64,000 nucleotides of DNA from Apoderus coryli. Lineage: Eukaryota > Arthropoda > Insecta > Coleoptera > Attelabidae. Numbering within the stretch: the first letter of the stretch is position 1; every line of letters begins with the position of its first letter. Shown piece after piece: positions 22,201 through 33,800 of this stretch. Location of the stretch: positions 6,820,001-6,884,000 of the forward strand of contig OU452201.1 in assembly GCA_911728435.2 (NCBI GenBank), in the 5' to 3' direction. The translations under genes and the position numbers were made by a program. Under the pieces are notes generated by a model that did not search any database, was not told the origin of the DNA, and saw nothing but the letters and a program-made list of their open reading frames with translations.

Positions 22201-23464
22201 TTAGACTTACGCCAACAGGGCGAGTATAGGTAAGTTTCGAAACACAAATATTTTCCTAAAAATTATGGTGTTTAATTTATTCAAAACCATTAAAACAGTC
22301 GTAGAAAAAGTATAGTGTGAAACGGTCTTATCGATAGACGTAATATGAGGTATAAATAATATTTTTATTTTAAGAAATAGTGTTCGTCTTAAGGTCATTG
22401 AGCGTTTATGGTTCATTGGATTAAACCAATGGTTTAACAAAATCTCAATGGAGTTATATAGCATTACCTTCGTCGCCAATTCACTACGAAATTTTTATAG
22501 ATTGAATAGACAATAACCTCTTTGACCACTAAATTGTACTGATTGTACTGATTTTCTGGGATATGTCCTGGTTAGTTAGTAAACAAAACCAGTACAAGAA
22601 AAGTACTGGTTTTAAAACTCTAAAGTCGTTAATAGCTACAAATATACAATACAATATAATATTGGCAAATTGGTATGCTGTATACCGAACGGGGTTTTTT
22701 TTTATTAAACAACATCTAGACTAGCGAGAAAACTCAAATGAAAGTGGAAACTTCTTGTTGATTGTCAAAAATAATTTAAATGGAAGTTGTCTGAAATTCT
22801 ATGAGAATATGCAGGATAACGGAAAGCAATTCATTCCTCAGAAAAATATAAAAAACCAAACTAAATTAGATAGAACTACATATAATCACATATTATTTCA
22901 TCATATATTTTACTTTTTATTATGTAATGTTATGTTTATTATGATTTAATGTTTATTTTGCAAACTTACATTGTGAGCTTCACATTTTTGTTTAAATAAA
23001 CGTAAAATTTTTTGCCCTGGTTTCAAGTTGGAAAAAAAATGGTCACCTTAGATGTATGGCATGTTAAAGGAACATTTCAATCATTGATCATGTGTCTGTA
23101 GGGTTCTCTCGTCGTAAGCGGATCTTCTAACCTCAGATTTAGAACATTTTTAGATCCTCACACTGTATCTAAAAATATTTCATTAACAACCATTAATCCT
23201 TAATCAAAGGTTAATGAAAATGACGCTATCAACGAACTCAAACAACAAATTGATAAAAACTATTTTTATTTATATCCGCACCAATATTATACATGTATAG
23301 ACGCAGGTACATTTTATAAATATATCTGATAGCTTTCTTAGCAAGAGCACTTAACCATGTATACTATCACCATAGAATACGACACAAAGACAAGTACTTA
23401 GACTGTGAAATAATTAATATTGAATATTAACTTTGCACTGTTCGTTTGTATATTTCTCACAGTA
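19230..23464. other. Intergenic DNA, no supported gene
   Basis: About 4.2 kb with no recognisable gene. It holds a hairpin (20094-20131, GTGCAC..CTTTGACAA / TTGTCAAAGGTGCAC) next to a palindrome AATAACGT-TCG-ACGTTATT (20141-20159), and a tRNA T-arm-like GGGGTTCGAACCTGCCCC near 21163-21180. Small frames (20706-20942, 21418-21606, 21707-21946) show no family resemblance. Confidence 0.4.
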
Positions 23465-24648
23465 CAAGAGTTGCCTTTTATATCGGGATTTGGCAACCCT
23501 GGTGTTGCAATCTGGCAACTAACACCTCTATCGTAAAATTGGACATTTTTGAGGTTATACGTACTCAGAACGTTTTGACATTCGAGCGCTATTTGTGTGG
23601 TTTACAGCAACTTAAAAGATTCATCTCGGCCCAACAATGGAATTAAATCGTGAACATTTTCGTGCGATTATTTTTTACAACTTTCGACGTGGATTAACTC
23701 AGCAACAGTGCATGGATGAACTTAATTCCATTTTTGGCGATGAAGCTCCATCAAGGACCAGTGTTGTTGTTCCGAAAACCATTGATGCTGTGCGCGAACT
23801 GACATTGCAAGATCGTCATGTGAGCTATCAAGAGATTGAGACAACCTTAGGCATTAGTGGAACCAGCATACATTCAATATTGCATAAACATTTGACTGTC
23901 AAAAAACTTTGTTCGCGTTGGATCCGACACAATTTGTAAATCGCTCAAAAAAAGGGTCGTGTCGATTGGTCGAAAGAAATGCTCAAAAAATACGATCGCG
24001 GTGCTTCGAAACACGTCTATGACATCGTGACAGGTGATGAATCGTGGATTTACGCGTATGAGCCCGAAAGTAAACAGCAGTCGACAGTATGGGTGTTTCA
24101 AGATGAGCCAAATCCAACAAAAGTTGTTCGTTCGCTCACGAAGCAAATGGTCGCCTGTTTTTTCGGAAAAACTGGACATGTCGGAACCGTACCACTAGAA
24201 CAACGCAGAACAGTCAATTCTGAGAGATACACAACCATTTGATTGTTGTGTTGTCTTCCAAGAAATCAGGAAAACCAACCGCCGAAGACGGATCACTCTT
24301 CACCACGACAATGCGAGCTCTCACACATCGGCTCAAACAACTGCATTTTTGAGGAACCAAAACATCGATTTGATGAGTCATCCGCCGTATAGTCCTGACT
24401 TAGCACCGAATAACTTCGTTTTATTCCCGTACGTAAAAAACAAACTGAGAGGTCAACGTTTTTCGACACCTGAAGAAGCGGTTGGAGATACCTCAATCAA
24501 AGTGGCAAAAGTGGTTCGACAATTGGTTCAAACGCATGCAAAAGTATATAGATCTTCATGGGGAATATTTTGAAAACCAATAAAGTGATATTCGATGATT
24601 AATATTTGTATTTCTTCTGTAATCCCGAAATATAAAAGGCAACCCTCG
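23465..24648 (+). mobile_element. mariner transposon, inactive
   Basis: The terminal inverted repeats are about 27 bp: left from 23465 (CAAGAGTTGCCTTTTATATC), right ending at 24648 (the inverse reads CGAGGGTTGCCTTTTATATT). Each is flanked by TA, the mariner target dinucleotide (23463-23464, 24649-24650). The length, 1184 bp, is slightly below the usual 1.3 kb because of internal deletions. The transposase inside is broken. Confidence 0.92.
23637..24583 (+). pseudogene. mariner transposase pseudogene
   Basis: The start MELNREHFRAIIFYNFRRGL is a mariner N-terminal helix-turn-helix. The first catalytic Asp is in TGDESWIYAYEPE (about 24030) and the second in HHDNASSH (about 24307); PYSPDLAP (about 24400) follows. 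The break list is: a segment missing in the N-terminal domain after PSRTSV; an in-frame TAA at 23937-23939; a frameshift near 24235; and another near 24485, after which the other frame resumes with the expected WFDNWFKRM and HGEYFEN tail. The residue 35 positions after the second Asp, where mariners of the D34D class have their third catalytic Asp, is Asn here (APNNF). The protein cannot be active. Confidence 0.9.
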
Positions 24649-24650
24649 TA

Positions 24651-25864
24651 TATGCTATTTAAGCTTTGTTCGTTCTCGAACCGATTCCAAAAAACCATTA
24701 TGTAGTTTACAGGAATAACTTTTTCAAAATTCCATTCATCTTAAAATATCACATGCCCATAATAAACTGTACTTTTAACCACACCAACGCATTTATGCAA
24801 AAAAATCTATTTTTGACGATTTTTTCATGTTTTTTAAAATTAGAAAAAATAAACTTGCCCTCAAGCAATATTTCTAAATATTTTTTTTTCACGGACGCCT
24901 ATGGTACATACATTTTTTGTCGTGCATTTTTAACACCAGTTCAACTACTTAAAAGGCTAAATCTATCATTTTTACAGTCTAATTTTGTTGACCCTTTTTC
25001 TACTATGTCTGAACGCCTATGTAAACAAGTTTTGCATTTTGTAGGTTATCCTATATCTAAAGTATAATATATAATTAGCCAATTTGTCTGGTATTTTTGA
25101 GGAACATTTTTAATTTTTCCATTTTGACCCCTTTTTACATTATTTGAGGACGCCTGTGAGAACCAATTCTTCTATGTGACATTTTTTAGGTTAGACTCTA
25201 TCACAACTATGAAAAATTATTTCATATTTCGAATAAGTTTAAAAGGTAAGAATTATTTAAACTTTTGAACCCTTTTGCCTACGTTCAATGTGACCTGAAA
25301 GTTAATCAGCACCTAGATATATCCTGTAGTATTTTTGTACCAAATTTGGTTAAAATATGTTAAGTGGTTTTTAAGTTATCGTGGATACAACAGACATACG
25401 ACTAAAGGTGTCATTTAAACTTAATTTCACTTAAGGAGTCAACGAATTATTGTGGAACCCACAATACCTAGTCTAGTTCAATAAAACAAATTACGTATAA
25501 TACGTAGAAAAACAAAACAAACTTTATTTAGTGACGTGTTATGGAAAGCTCAGCATATTTTTCGCCTATAGTAAGTTATTACAGGAAATTTACCTATACC
25601 TACATGAGTATAAAAAAATAAATAACAATCCCTGCAGTTCTATATATATTATGAAAATTAAGTAACAATATAATTGTTTGAAAGCAAAGAAAGAAATTGA
25701 GGTTATCTCATTGACATACATTTTAGCGGTCATGATGATTTTTTTTTGTTCTGGACTTCTGCTCATTTTCGTTATTATATGAGAAAACTAACATAATTTG
25801 TTGAATTTTCCGTTAAAGAACGCAAAATACTGCATAATACATGTTATTTTTCTCAGACAACAAT
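24651..25864. other. Noncoding DNA with MITE remnant
   Basis: The frame at 24666-25067 has no family resemblance. Near 25,340-25,400 lies the inverse of the internal run shared by the 14.7-kb MITE (…TTAAGTGGTTTTTAAGTTAT…). Confidence 0.45.
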
Positions 25865-28345
25865 ATACAGGGTGCTTCAAAAATACGCGGCAATATTATA
25901 CTAGTTTTTTATGTCAGAAAAATCTGACGACCTGATTTTGATGTCTCAGGTAAAGTTTCTCAATCTTTACATTTTATTGGAGCATGGTGCATATACAGGG
26001 TGTTTCATAATATATGCGCAAAATTTTAGGATGTGAGAGCTCGTCCAAAAATGCACCGTTTCGAGATTGTTGAAAAAAACTATGTTTTTTGCGAGTATCT
26101 CCGGAAGTTTATCGTACAGAAAACAGCTTTTGTAAGCATTTTCGATACATAATAAGCTACTTATGTTTTGTACAATAATTTTTTTTAATTCATAATTGAA
26201 GATTTTTAAGGAGTAGTTTAGGTGTTTCTAAAATAGGTGGTCAAAATTTTGTGAGGGAATTGGGGACGTCTAATCATGAAAAAATCCTAAATTGTAACCT
26301 ATTTTAGATACACCTTGTAGAAAAACGTTAGAAAGTCATAATTATTGAAGATTTGCTTAAAAACGACAATATCACCGAACACTAGCTTTGAAGGGGCGGC
26401 ACGTTTATGTGTATTATACATTTTTAGGTAAAATAGATAAACATTTTCCAAACATGATAATAAAATTTAGGTTGTACTTCCTTTCGAATTATATCTATAC
26501 TTAAATTAAAATTTTTGTTTCGTATGTACGTACCTATTAATTTGTGATAAAAATGTAAATATTTAGATAAACTCGCTGCTAAGTCGTTTAAACGTAAATG
26601 TATATGAATCGAATGTTATGTTTTTTGAGATAAAATAAAAAAAATATCATAAATAATAATTATATTGCATTGTTTTCCAGTAATATTTGTGACGTCCCAT
26701 TCCTCATTAACAAATCTCAATCATTTTTTATCTTCTTTGTAATTTATGGCACAATTTCGTTCTTGACATGTTAGTAGATGTTGAAATTGTGGGTTTGACG
26801 TTTTGGACAGTGATGGCAACTACTCAAAAATAACGTAGAAGAATAGGACCATGTTAATAGCCATTAATATCACTTGCAATTTACTGGCAATAATAAAAAT
26901 AATAAACACTGCGCAAATATATGAAAGTCATGCGCAAACGTTTCCAGGGTGCTTGATTTTAAGGTTTGGTGATCTTCAGTTATTGTTTCCGAGGTCATGT
27001 GAATTACCATCTTGTGATTTGTGGTTGTGGTGCTCTTTAAGATCCAGGATTTACAAAAATAATCCGCAATGTATCGACGAATTCTAAGAAAATATTCATA
27101 CAGAAATCCGAAATATACGTCTCCACCTTTTAGACACAATTTTTAAAAAATAGGCTTTTCATATGCCTGCCAAAATGCTTTATTAGTTTCCCTTTTTTTA
27201 ACACTATGCAAATATAGGGTGTCCCAAAATTAACCTAAGATTTGAATTAAATAGAAACACAGTTTTTAGTCTTTTTATTGAATCAAAAAGTACCTACATA
27301 GGATAGGCTTTTTTAGTTTTATGTTGTAAACGAAACAACATATGAAAAAATACAAGAGATAAAAAAGTTGTAGCTTTAGTTGCTTTATCTCAATATACAG
27401 GGTGCTTATCTAAATTTTCATTCAAATTTCCGTTGCTATTAGAGTTACGTGAAAATTGGTTTTATAAAAATTGGAGACAATTAGATGCTAAATACAGTGG
27501 GGTGCCGAATTTTTATATATATATTTATAGTCCCTTAGAATAAATTGGCTTATTGTAGCCCTCAAAACTGACTTCTGAGGCACCCTACTTTTCACATCTC
27601 GGCGTATTTAATGATTTTTTTATTTTTATTTCGCCTATTTCAAATTGTAAAGTCTTACAAAAACTAAAATAGTAGCGAAACAGCTACGTGAAATTAAAAT
27701 AGCTACTTTATCAGAATAATTATTTACTCTCCCATGTTTAACAATAGTAAAAAAAATACCGAGCGTTGACAATTCATAAAATAAACAATTTACAATACGT
27801 TTTTAACACTTAGTTAAACTCGTTTGAGGTGAAATTGTATGGTTTTCCCTATATTATGCAATCGTTATTTTTGTAACACGTACTTAAAATGAACTTTTAA
27901 AAACTTCATGTGTGACAAACACTATTTTTTGCCACACTTTCAAAATTTGGTTATACGCTTTTTAAAATTCTCCACAACTTAAGTTTGCAAATTTCCCATA
28001 ATTTTTTAAATTATAATTGTATCGTAGCAAAAAGTTTGTCTATTTGATAATTTTGTCATGTCATTCGAAATTTGACAGAAACTCGCATAAATTAAAATTA
28101 GTTTGTATATGGTTTTATCAATTTCATGTTTGATGTGATATTTTGCACACCTTGTCTTAATATTTACCAAAATATTTCAAATTTCTCATAAAATGACTAT
28201 TTTAGGAACATTTTATAATGACTTTAGAGCCCGCAAACGTTATTTTTGTCATAAAACCTTAAATAAGTTAGAAACGGACATAATCAAACATTGGTAATGT
28301 TCAAAAACTGTTACAACTTTTTTGGACCACCCTGTCTAACTTCAC
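25865..28345. mobile_element. Cluster of old elements with TATACAGGGTG-type ends
   Basis: The end motif occurs at about 25867 (ATACAGGGTGCTTCAAAAA), 25995 (ATACAGGGTGTTTCATAA), 27215 (ATAGGGTGTCCCAAAATT) and 27395 (ATACAGGGTGCTTATC), with an inverted form at about 28330 (CCACCCTGTC). A mariner-like transposase scrap lies at 26960-27153. I read this as nested, old elements of one terminal family, but cannot pair the ends securely. Confidence 0.5.
26960..27153 (+). pseudogene. Tc1/mariner-like transposase C-terminal scrap
   Basis: In one frame the sequence gives LPSCDLWLWCSLRSRIYKNN, PQCIDEF, a stop, then ENIHTEIRNIRLHLLDTIF and a stop. This matches the pattern around the third catalytic Asp of IS630/mariner-like transposases (SPDLTPxDFWLWG-x-LKxxVY, then a linker with E-x2-R-x-EI). 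It is very decayed, and the first part is not recognisable. Confidence 0.6.
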
Positions 28346-29025
28346 CAAGCGAGCAATGACAGGAGCAACTATCCACCACTTGAAGTCTTGAATTAAACAA
28401 TTGCAATTTGATAAAACCGTGACGTATAGTACAAAATGATAATATTAAAATTGTATTAGATTAATGTGAAACGTGATTGCGTTTCTAATTTTTTTTTTTA
28501 TATATAAATAATCCTTTTATCTTATCTGAATCTTCATATTGCAAAATAAACCTTCGTTAATATCAATTTAATTAGGTATCGATTATGAATTTCCATGTAC
28601 GATTAGGTAGGTGCGCCACTGTTCATTTAATACAGTATCAATACACAGAGTAGAACAGCAGTCAGTGTCGTGTTATTGTGCCATGTTGATAATAATTATT
28701 ATGCAGCGTAACAGTAATTGAACGCCATGCATACCTCTACACACACCACCGAATCCTTCCTCCCACTCTATAACCGAAGCGATTGCTCTATTGGTAACGA
28801 CACAATGCGAATACAACCGAATCCTTTACTCTGTAACAGAACGATGCGCAGGCACTTTCTCTGTAATAGAGGATATACATTTATTGTGTTTGATGGTTTT
28901 TTGGATGATAAAGGGCGTGCGCACGGAATGGACACTACAGGGGCAATGTAATTGTGCGACTAGATATTGACAAACGCGTACAATGTTGCCAAAAGATAGC
29001 GCCCAATAACATATTCTGCGAAGAA
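28346..29025. other. Noncoding, no gene recognised
   Basis: AT-rich DNA. The frame 28718-28951 has no family resemblance and low coding character. Confidence 0.4.
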
Positions 29026-29980
29026 GCTCTGCTTTTATGCATTTGCCTTTATTTATATTTACCAAACATTTATTTAAATCTGGAACAGGTGTATCTGTAT
29101 ATTTTTAACAAGATTTTTCTGTTCTTAATAGGAATGTTGATTAAAAAAACTTAACTTTAGTTAAAATTAACAAATAAACATCATTTTTCATAATAACTTC
29201 GCTTACCTGATGTCAGCGTAAATATAATTTACGCTGCTGATGTGTTGTACTTCCACTTGCTTCTTCCATATTAAAGTATGAAATATTATAATATATTATT
29301 AAAAAAACAATATTTTACGGTACCTACCCATTTATTTTTATAAAAATAGGTAGGTACCTATTAATTAATAACCGTATATATATTTTTTTAATTTGTTCAC
29401 TACTTTTTTAGATTTTAAAACTTAAATTAAATATGTATTCAAAATATCAAAACTTTAAGCTTCCCGAAAAGTATATAAAAATAATATTAGCACAGGTATA
29501 GCACAGAACACAACTGTAACAGCACTAGAAATTTGCGACTGTGTGATAGAGATAGATATAATCAAAATAATAATCGACATATAGGTACAAAACACTCGCC
29601 AAGCGTTGTCATATAACCTTATTTTACATTAAATCTCTGCTGCATCTATATGAAGCGTGCTTCTTATAGTGTTTTTTTAATGGCAAGATTCGTATGCTAT
29701 GCTTTGTACAATTAAACGCTGGCAACTATGTTTGGACGAAGAGCGATAGATGGTTGTATAGTGGGTATATGCCAGATGGCAGTGTTGCCTATTGTTGCTG
29801 AATTATAGATGAAAATGCTTTGAGGCACGCTTCATCTGCATAAGAACGTGTATGATAAATAAATAGGCTATTGTTATAGGAATCAAACACTGGCAAGGCT
29901 GTCAACTGTCGCACACAGGGAAGAGACCGAAATAAATAATGTTTTACTATTATTACACGAATAAAAAAAGAAGGAAATTA
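29026..29980. repeat. Dispersed repeat family, copy 2 (empty site for the P-like element)
   Basis: This matches copy 1 (8125-10040) from GCTCTGCTTTTATGC to AAGGAAATTA but lacks the P-like insertion. At about 29,490-29,510 it reads AGCACAGAACACAACTG, against one target copy plus flank (CACAGAGC then ACAACTG) in copy 1. Divergence is low, with scattered substitutions and small indels. Confidence 0.85.
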
Positions 29981-30599
29981 TGTTGAGTGTGATCTCGATG
30001 AAATAAGTATGGGTGGGGTGGATTTTCATCTGACCAATACCGACAGTATAAGATTCTCTCACTGCTTTTGTAGATAAAATTTAAAACTTTCAAAATGTTC
30101 GAATGACTGTCATTATAGTTTTCTTATAAATAGAAACTAAACTAATTGGAAAACAGCAATTTGAGAAAATTAGCAATATATATCTATACAATACTGTAGT
30201 AATGTTGTCTTCATGTATATGCTACAGTAATTTATACCTTCCGACTAGATTTAATTAAGTCCATTTCGTCGTGCTCTCGAATCGATAAATGCCAAACCCA
30301 AACGGTTTTAGTACACCGAATTTTCCCCAGTTACCAGTTAAATGTAATTTACCCTATGTTAGTGTTAAAATTCGATACAATTTCATCTTGCGAAGTGCGT
30401 GTGAATATTCAAAGAATAATATCATCCCAAACATGCAAATAGTATTTAACTTCGATACAAACCTTCATGTTTACGCACAACAATCTGTTTTAAAATTTTC
30501 TGTCAGGGTGGTTCTTGCAACATCTTCATCGAAGTTGGATTCATGGTCTACGGTACCGCCTGGAACTTTCACAGATTAAATTAGGAGTGATTAAAGTTT
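29981..30599. other. Unassigned DNA with a 96-codon frame
   Basis: A frame at 30289-30579 (MPNPNGFSTPNFPQLP...) has more ordinary amino-acid composition than most here, but I recognise no family and see no splice or repeat context that supports it. Confidence 0.3.
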
Positions 30600-31302
30600 C
30601 GAACGTATTTAAAATTGGAGTATGTATGGTAACTCATCAATACGTTAATATTCCTGCTCATAGGAACCTTCAGTCAGGAAAGGGGTAAACTCTCCAAAAA
30701 TCACCCCCAAAGAATCATTATAAATATCGCAAATATACTTAGGTGAAATAAATTCGTCCTGCTGTTATGGAAGAAATTTAATTGACACAACAGATCAGGG
30801 CAGTCAATAGTGTGACTTAGCTTGTACTCAAAAGAGATGCATGCCAACCTATAACCAATATTCTAACCTGAAGCGAACAAAGGCGAGGAACAGAATCTTA
30901 AGCACATTAACGCCTTCCAACGATTTACATATTCTGACCAGGAAGCCATACATCTTCAAGGCCTTTAGTATTAATAAGGTTAGAAAAAGACACAACACCC
31001 CCCCAAGTCCTTAAACGTATCACAATGCAACAACACAATGTCTCCGAACCTGTAGGGGTTCTGAATAGGATCTTTCTTCCGCGTGTCAGGGTTTAGCTGC
31101 AACCTATTTGCACTACAACATTCAGATCATTCTGAGGTTTATTACAGTCAATCTGGGACTTCACTGCACTATAAATCTTAAGATCGTCAGCAAAAAAAAA
31201 CAAATCAGAAGAACTAAGGCATTTTCCGAGATCATCGATAAGTATGAGAAGCAAAAGAGGACCCGAATTAGATCCTTGTGGCACTCGCAACATATTGATT
31301 GA
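30600..31302 (-). mobile_element. Jockey/CR1-like LINE fragment
   Basis: Minus-strand reading begins RVPQGSNSGPLLLLILIDDL and continues through the catalytic box FFADDLKIYSAVKSQ (about 31190) and the next RT segment. Further down, in broken frames, come an ARxRLEYW-like piece and ICDIYNDSLGVIFGEF. Stops and frameshifts are frequent. It is 5'-truncated within the RT. Confidence 0.75.
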
Positions 31303-31460
31303 TGAAAAAAGAAATTACCAGCATTTTTTGTAGGTTTTTTCTTTTGATTTTGATTAGTTAATAAAAAATCGATAAAAAGTAAAATGCCAAGGTAATTTTT
31401 AAAATTATTGCACATAATGAAACTATACTTCTGGATAAATCCTGCGTCAAATTTAAACTA

Positions 31461-31500
31461 GCTAACGTTTCGCTGATCATCCTGTCAGCTTCTTCAGAGC
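31461..31500 (-). ncRNA. Hammerhead-ribozyme-like motif, left arm
   Basis: This is the mirror copy of the motif at 31521-31560, identical by construction of the inverted repeat. Read on the minus strand it has GCT, CTGAAGA, an extra A, helix II GCTGA/TCAGC, GAAAC, GTT and AGC. Confidence 0.5.
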
Positions 31501-31520
31501 AACTTCACGTAAACGCGGTT

Positions 31521-31560
31521 GCTCTGAAGAAGCTGACAGGATGATCAGCGAAACGTTAGC
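31521..31560 (+). ncRNA. Hammerhead-ribozyme-like motif, right arm
   Basis: In order: GCT (helix I 5' strand), CTGAAGA (fits CUGANGA), one extra A, helix II GCTGA...TCAGC with an 8-nt loop, GAAA, CGTT, then AGC (helix I 3' strand). The predicted cleavage would be after GTT at 31557. Helix III is only the palindrome ACGT, as in the dimer-forming hammerheads known from Penelope-like elements. The extra nucleotide before helix II departs from the canonical core, so activity is uncertain. Confidence 0.5.
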
Positions 31561-31605
31561 TAGTTTAAATTTGACGCAGGATTTATCCAGAAGTATAGTT
31601 TCATT

Positions 31606-32411
31606 AAGTTCAATCGCCTGTGGAAGTTTTTTGTCTAAATTATTGCACATGTTAAAGATTTTAGTGTTAGGCATAATAATTGGTAACTTAAACGTTTTGA
31701 AAATATCGAAACATTTTTTAATAATTTTTTTAAGATTTGAAAAAATATAAAAAAATTAAAAATTCCACCAGAAGGCCGAAAATTGGTACATGCGTAAAAA
31801 ATTAAAATACAAACAACTTTTTCCTTTAAGATCTTTTGATATTTTAAAAACTAAGGCCATTTTTTGAAGTTTTCCGAAAAAAAACTCACGTCAGTGCTCA
31901 TATGCATATCATTTGGCCTCACTTTCAAAGAAAAATCACATGACATAGTTAAATACTAGAGGAGAAAATTTTGCTTCACACAAAATGCTATATCAATCAA
32001 TCAATAGTCACATCTTTGGGCATAAAAATAATGATTCACAAGCGCAACCGCAGAAACTTAACGAACATACCTCGTTAGTCTCTAATTTTCTGTAAACTAT
32101 ATATAAAAATTACAGTAATACATTAATGTAAATATTTAGATTAAAATGGCTAAATATAACTCATATGGAACTGATTTATTTTAAAACACACATACACATA
32201 CTCAGGATCAAGTGAAGTTAGGTACCTATACAGATGCTTTCTCGTTTTAATAATAGTTCATATTATTTTTAAGTGGATCGTATATTTACACATGTATCGT
32301 TAACAATATTTTAACGTTCACTTTTACACTCAGATATTCATCACATCAAGTTTATACGAATCTCGAATTTAGGGAAGTATTTTATTTTCAAGAATTCCGA
32401 ATACTGTTCAA
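31606..32411. other. Noncoding, no gene recognised
   Basis: AT-rich DNA, no supported frame and no RNA gene. Confidence 0.4.
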
Positions 32412-33055
32412 TATCTTCTTATCACGCCCTCTCCTGCCGAAGGCTGGCGATCCAAATGGCAATTGTAGCTCTGGAGACTGCAGCACGAAAGATTTCTGCA
32501 GATGAGCGGTCGAACCATCTCCTTAAGTCCTTTAGCCATGAGTTCTGGCGTCTTCCTACTGATCTTTTCCCGTGCACTTTGCCCTCTATTATGAGGCGTA
32601 GTATTTCGTACTTATCACCTCTCATCACATGACCCAGGTATTGCATTTTTCTTTCATTAATGGTGTTCAGTAGTTCCTTTTGTTTGTGCATGCGCTGGAG
32701 TACTTCATCGTTGGTAATCCTTTGTACCCATGAAATTCGACACTTTCTCCTAATGATCCTATTCAATCGCCTGTATTCCGTCGGATTTGCTTTGTACTTC
32801 CGTCTGTCATTCATGAGGTCTAATATTTCCTGCGTCATCAATTCCTGTTTCTTGTTGGTTGCCATGAATCCAATGTCTTTTTCCTGTATACTTGTTATTT
32901 TAGTTTTCAAATAATTCCATGTCTTTTCAACATCCTCTTCCCGTATACCGATACCTCTACCATTTCTAGTTCTTTTTCGATCTTAGAGCTTATCTCTTTC
33001 CTTTTTTCGGGATTGCTCAATCGTGCGATGTCTATCTTTTTAGACGTTTTTTCTC
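32412..33055 (-). mobile_element. LINE relic with internal deletion removing the RT core
   Basis: The minus-strand frame 32910-32422 starts with the charged linker found between endonuclease and RT (KKQELMTQEILDLMNDRRKY, then EYRRLNRIIRRKCR). It jumps without a stop straight to the post-RT tail (ITNDEVLQRMHKQKELLN, LGHVMRGDKYEILRLIIEGK, SWLKDLRRWFDRSSAEIFRA). The tail is closely similar to the LINE at 3.7-4.5 kb. Upstream, 33055-32911 gives more linker in broken frames. All RT motifs are missing, so this is a deletion derivative. Confidence 0.75.
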
Positions 33056-33599
33056 TCTCAACTGTTCAATATAGAGAACTTTAAATTGGCAACACTGTTT
33101 TCTCTATAATAGCCGATTTGACAGTTTGGAGGTTCACAATTAGGCAATGGAGTTGTTAATTTACCACCAATTTCGTGCGAATTGACACCATTCAACAAAA
33201 CAAAAACATAGAAGGCCAATAATTTTGTACTTAGTTTTTCAAAATTTCCAAGGCATGCTTGATTTTCCAAACCTAAAATTTTGTCTCAAATTTGTTTTAA
33301 ACCAAGAATGGCTGGACCCCAGAAGATCAAATTTAAACTCGAAATTTTGTTGTCTTTTATAAAAGGCGTTTCACCTATCTGGGGACACACTATATAACCG
33401 AATTTCTACTGACTTTAAAAGTACTGTATACCTGTATTAAAAAATATTGTGGTTATAGGTTTCATTATTTAATAAAAACAACTTATGACTCACTATGTTT
33501 ATGAGGATTAGATATTATTGAAAACATTGCGAAGCATTGTTGTTGTATACTCTTATTCTCCATTAAACCTGTACTGAATCTATATCAAGCGTGCGTATG
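33056..33599. other. Noncoding, no gene recognised
   Basis: A 70-codon minus frame (33270-33058) has a hydrophobic start and a Cys-rich middle but no family resemblance or splice context. Not called. Confidence 0.4.
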
Positions 33600-33800
33600 A
33601 TGTTGTTTTTTTAAATGGCAAGATTCGTATGCTATGCTTAGTGCAATTAAACGCTGGCAACTATGTTTATATGAAGAGCGACAGTCGGCCGACAAGTGGT
33701 TGTATATTGGGTATATGCCGAAGTGGCAACGTTGCGCATTGTTGCTGATTTATAGATTAAAACGTTTTGCAGCACGCTTCAAAACATGTTTTCTAAATAT
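33600..33800 (+). repeat. Dispersed repeat family, partial copy 3
   Basis: TTTAAATGGCAAGATTCGTA, ATGCTATGCTTAGTGCAATT and ACGCTGGCAACTATGTTT match the right third of the 8-kb and 29-kb copies. It holds a frame MLSAIKRWQLCLYEERQSAD...WLYIGYMPKWQRC that is conserved in the copy at 36.4-36.7 kb. Confidence 0.75.

Larger units (their letters stand above)
31416..31605. repeat. Perfect 88-bp inverted repeat with 14-bp spacer
   Basis: Positions 31416-31503 are the exact reverse complement of 31518-31605 (88 of 88 positions by eye); the spacer is TTCACGTAAACGCG. Each arm carries a hammerhead-like motif (see the next two entries). The flanks outside the arms also share an inverted-looking ATTATTGCACAT, seen as direct copies near 31405 and 31640. 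Such head-to-head ends are known for Penelope-like elements, but an assembly artefact must be excluded. Confidence 0.9.

Noticed and set aside
30289..30579. 96-codon plus frame MPNPNGFSTPNF...
   Set aside because: Composition is plausible but no domain, splice context or repeat copy supports it; listed only as unassigned DNA.
33058..33270. 70-codon minus frame with a hydrophobic start
   Set aside because: Could pass for a small secreted protein, but has no family match and ends in AT-rich filler; not called.
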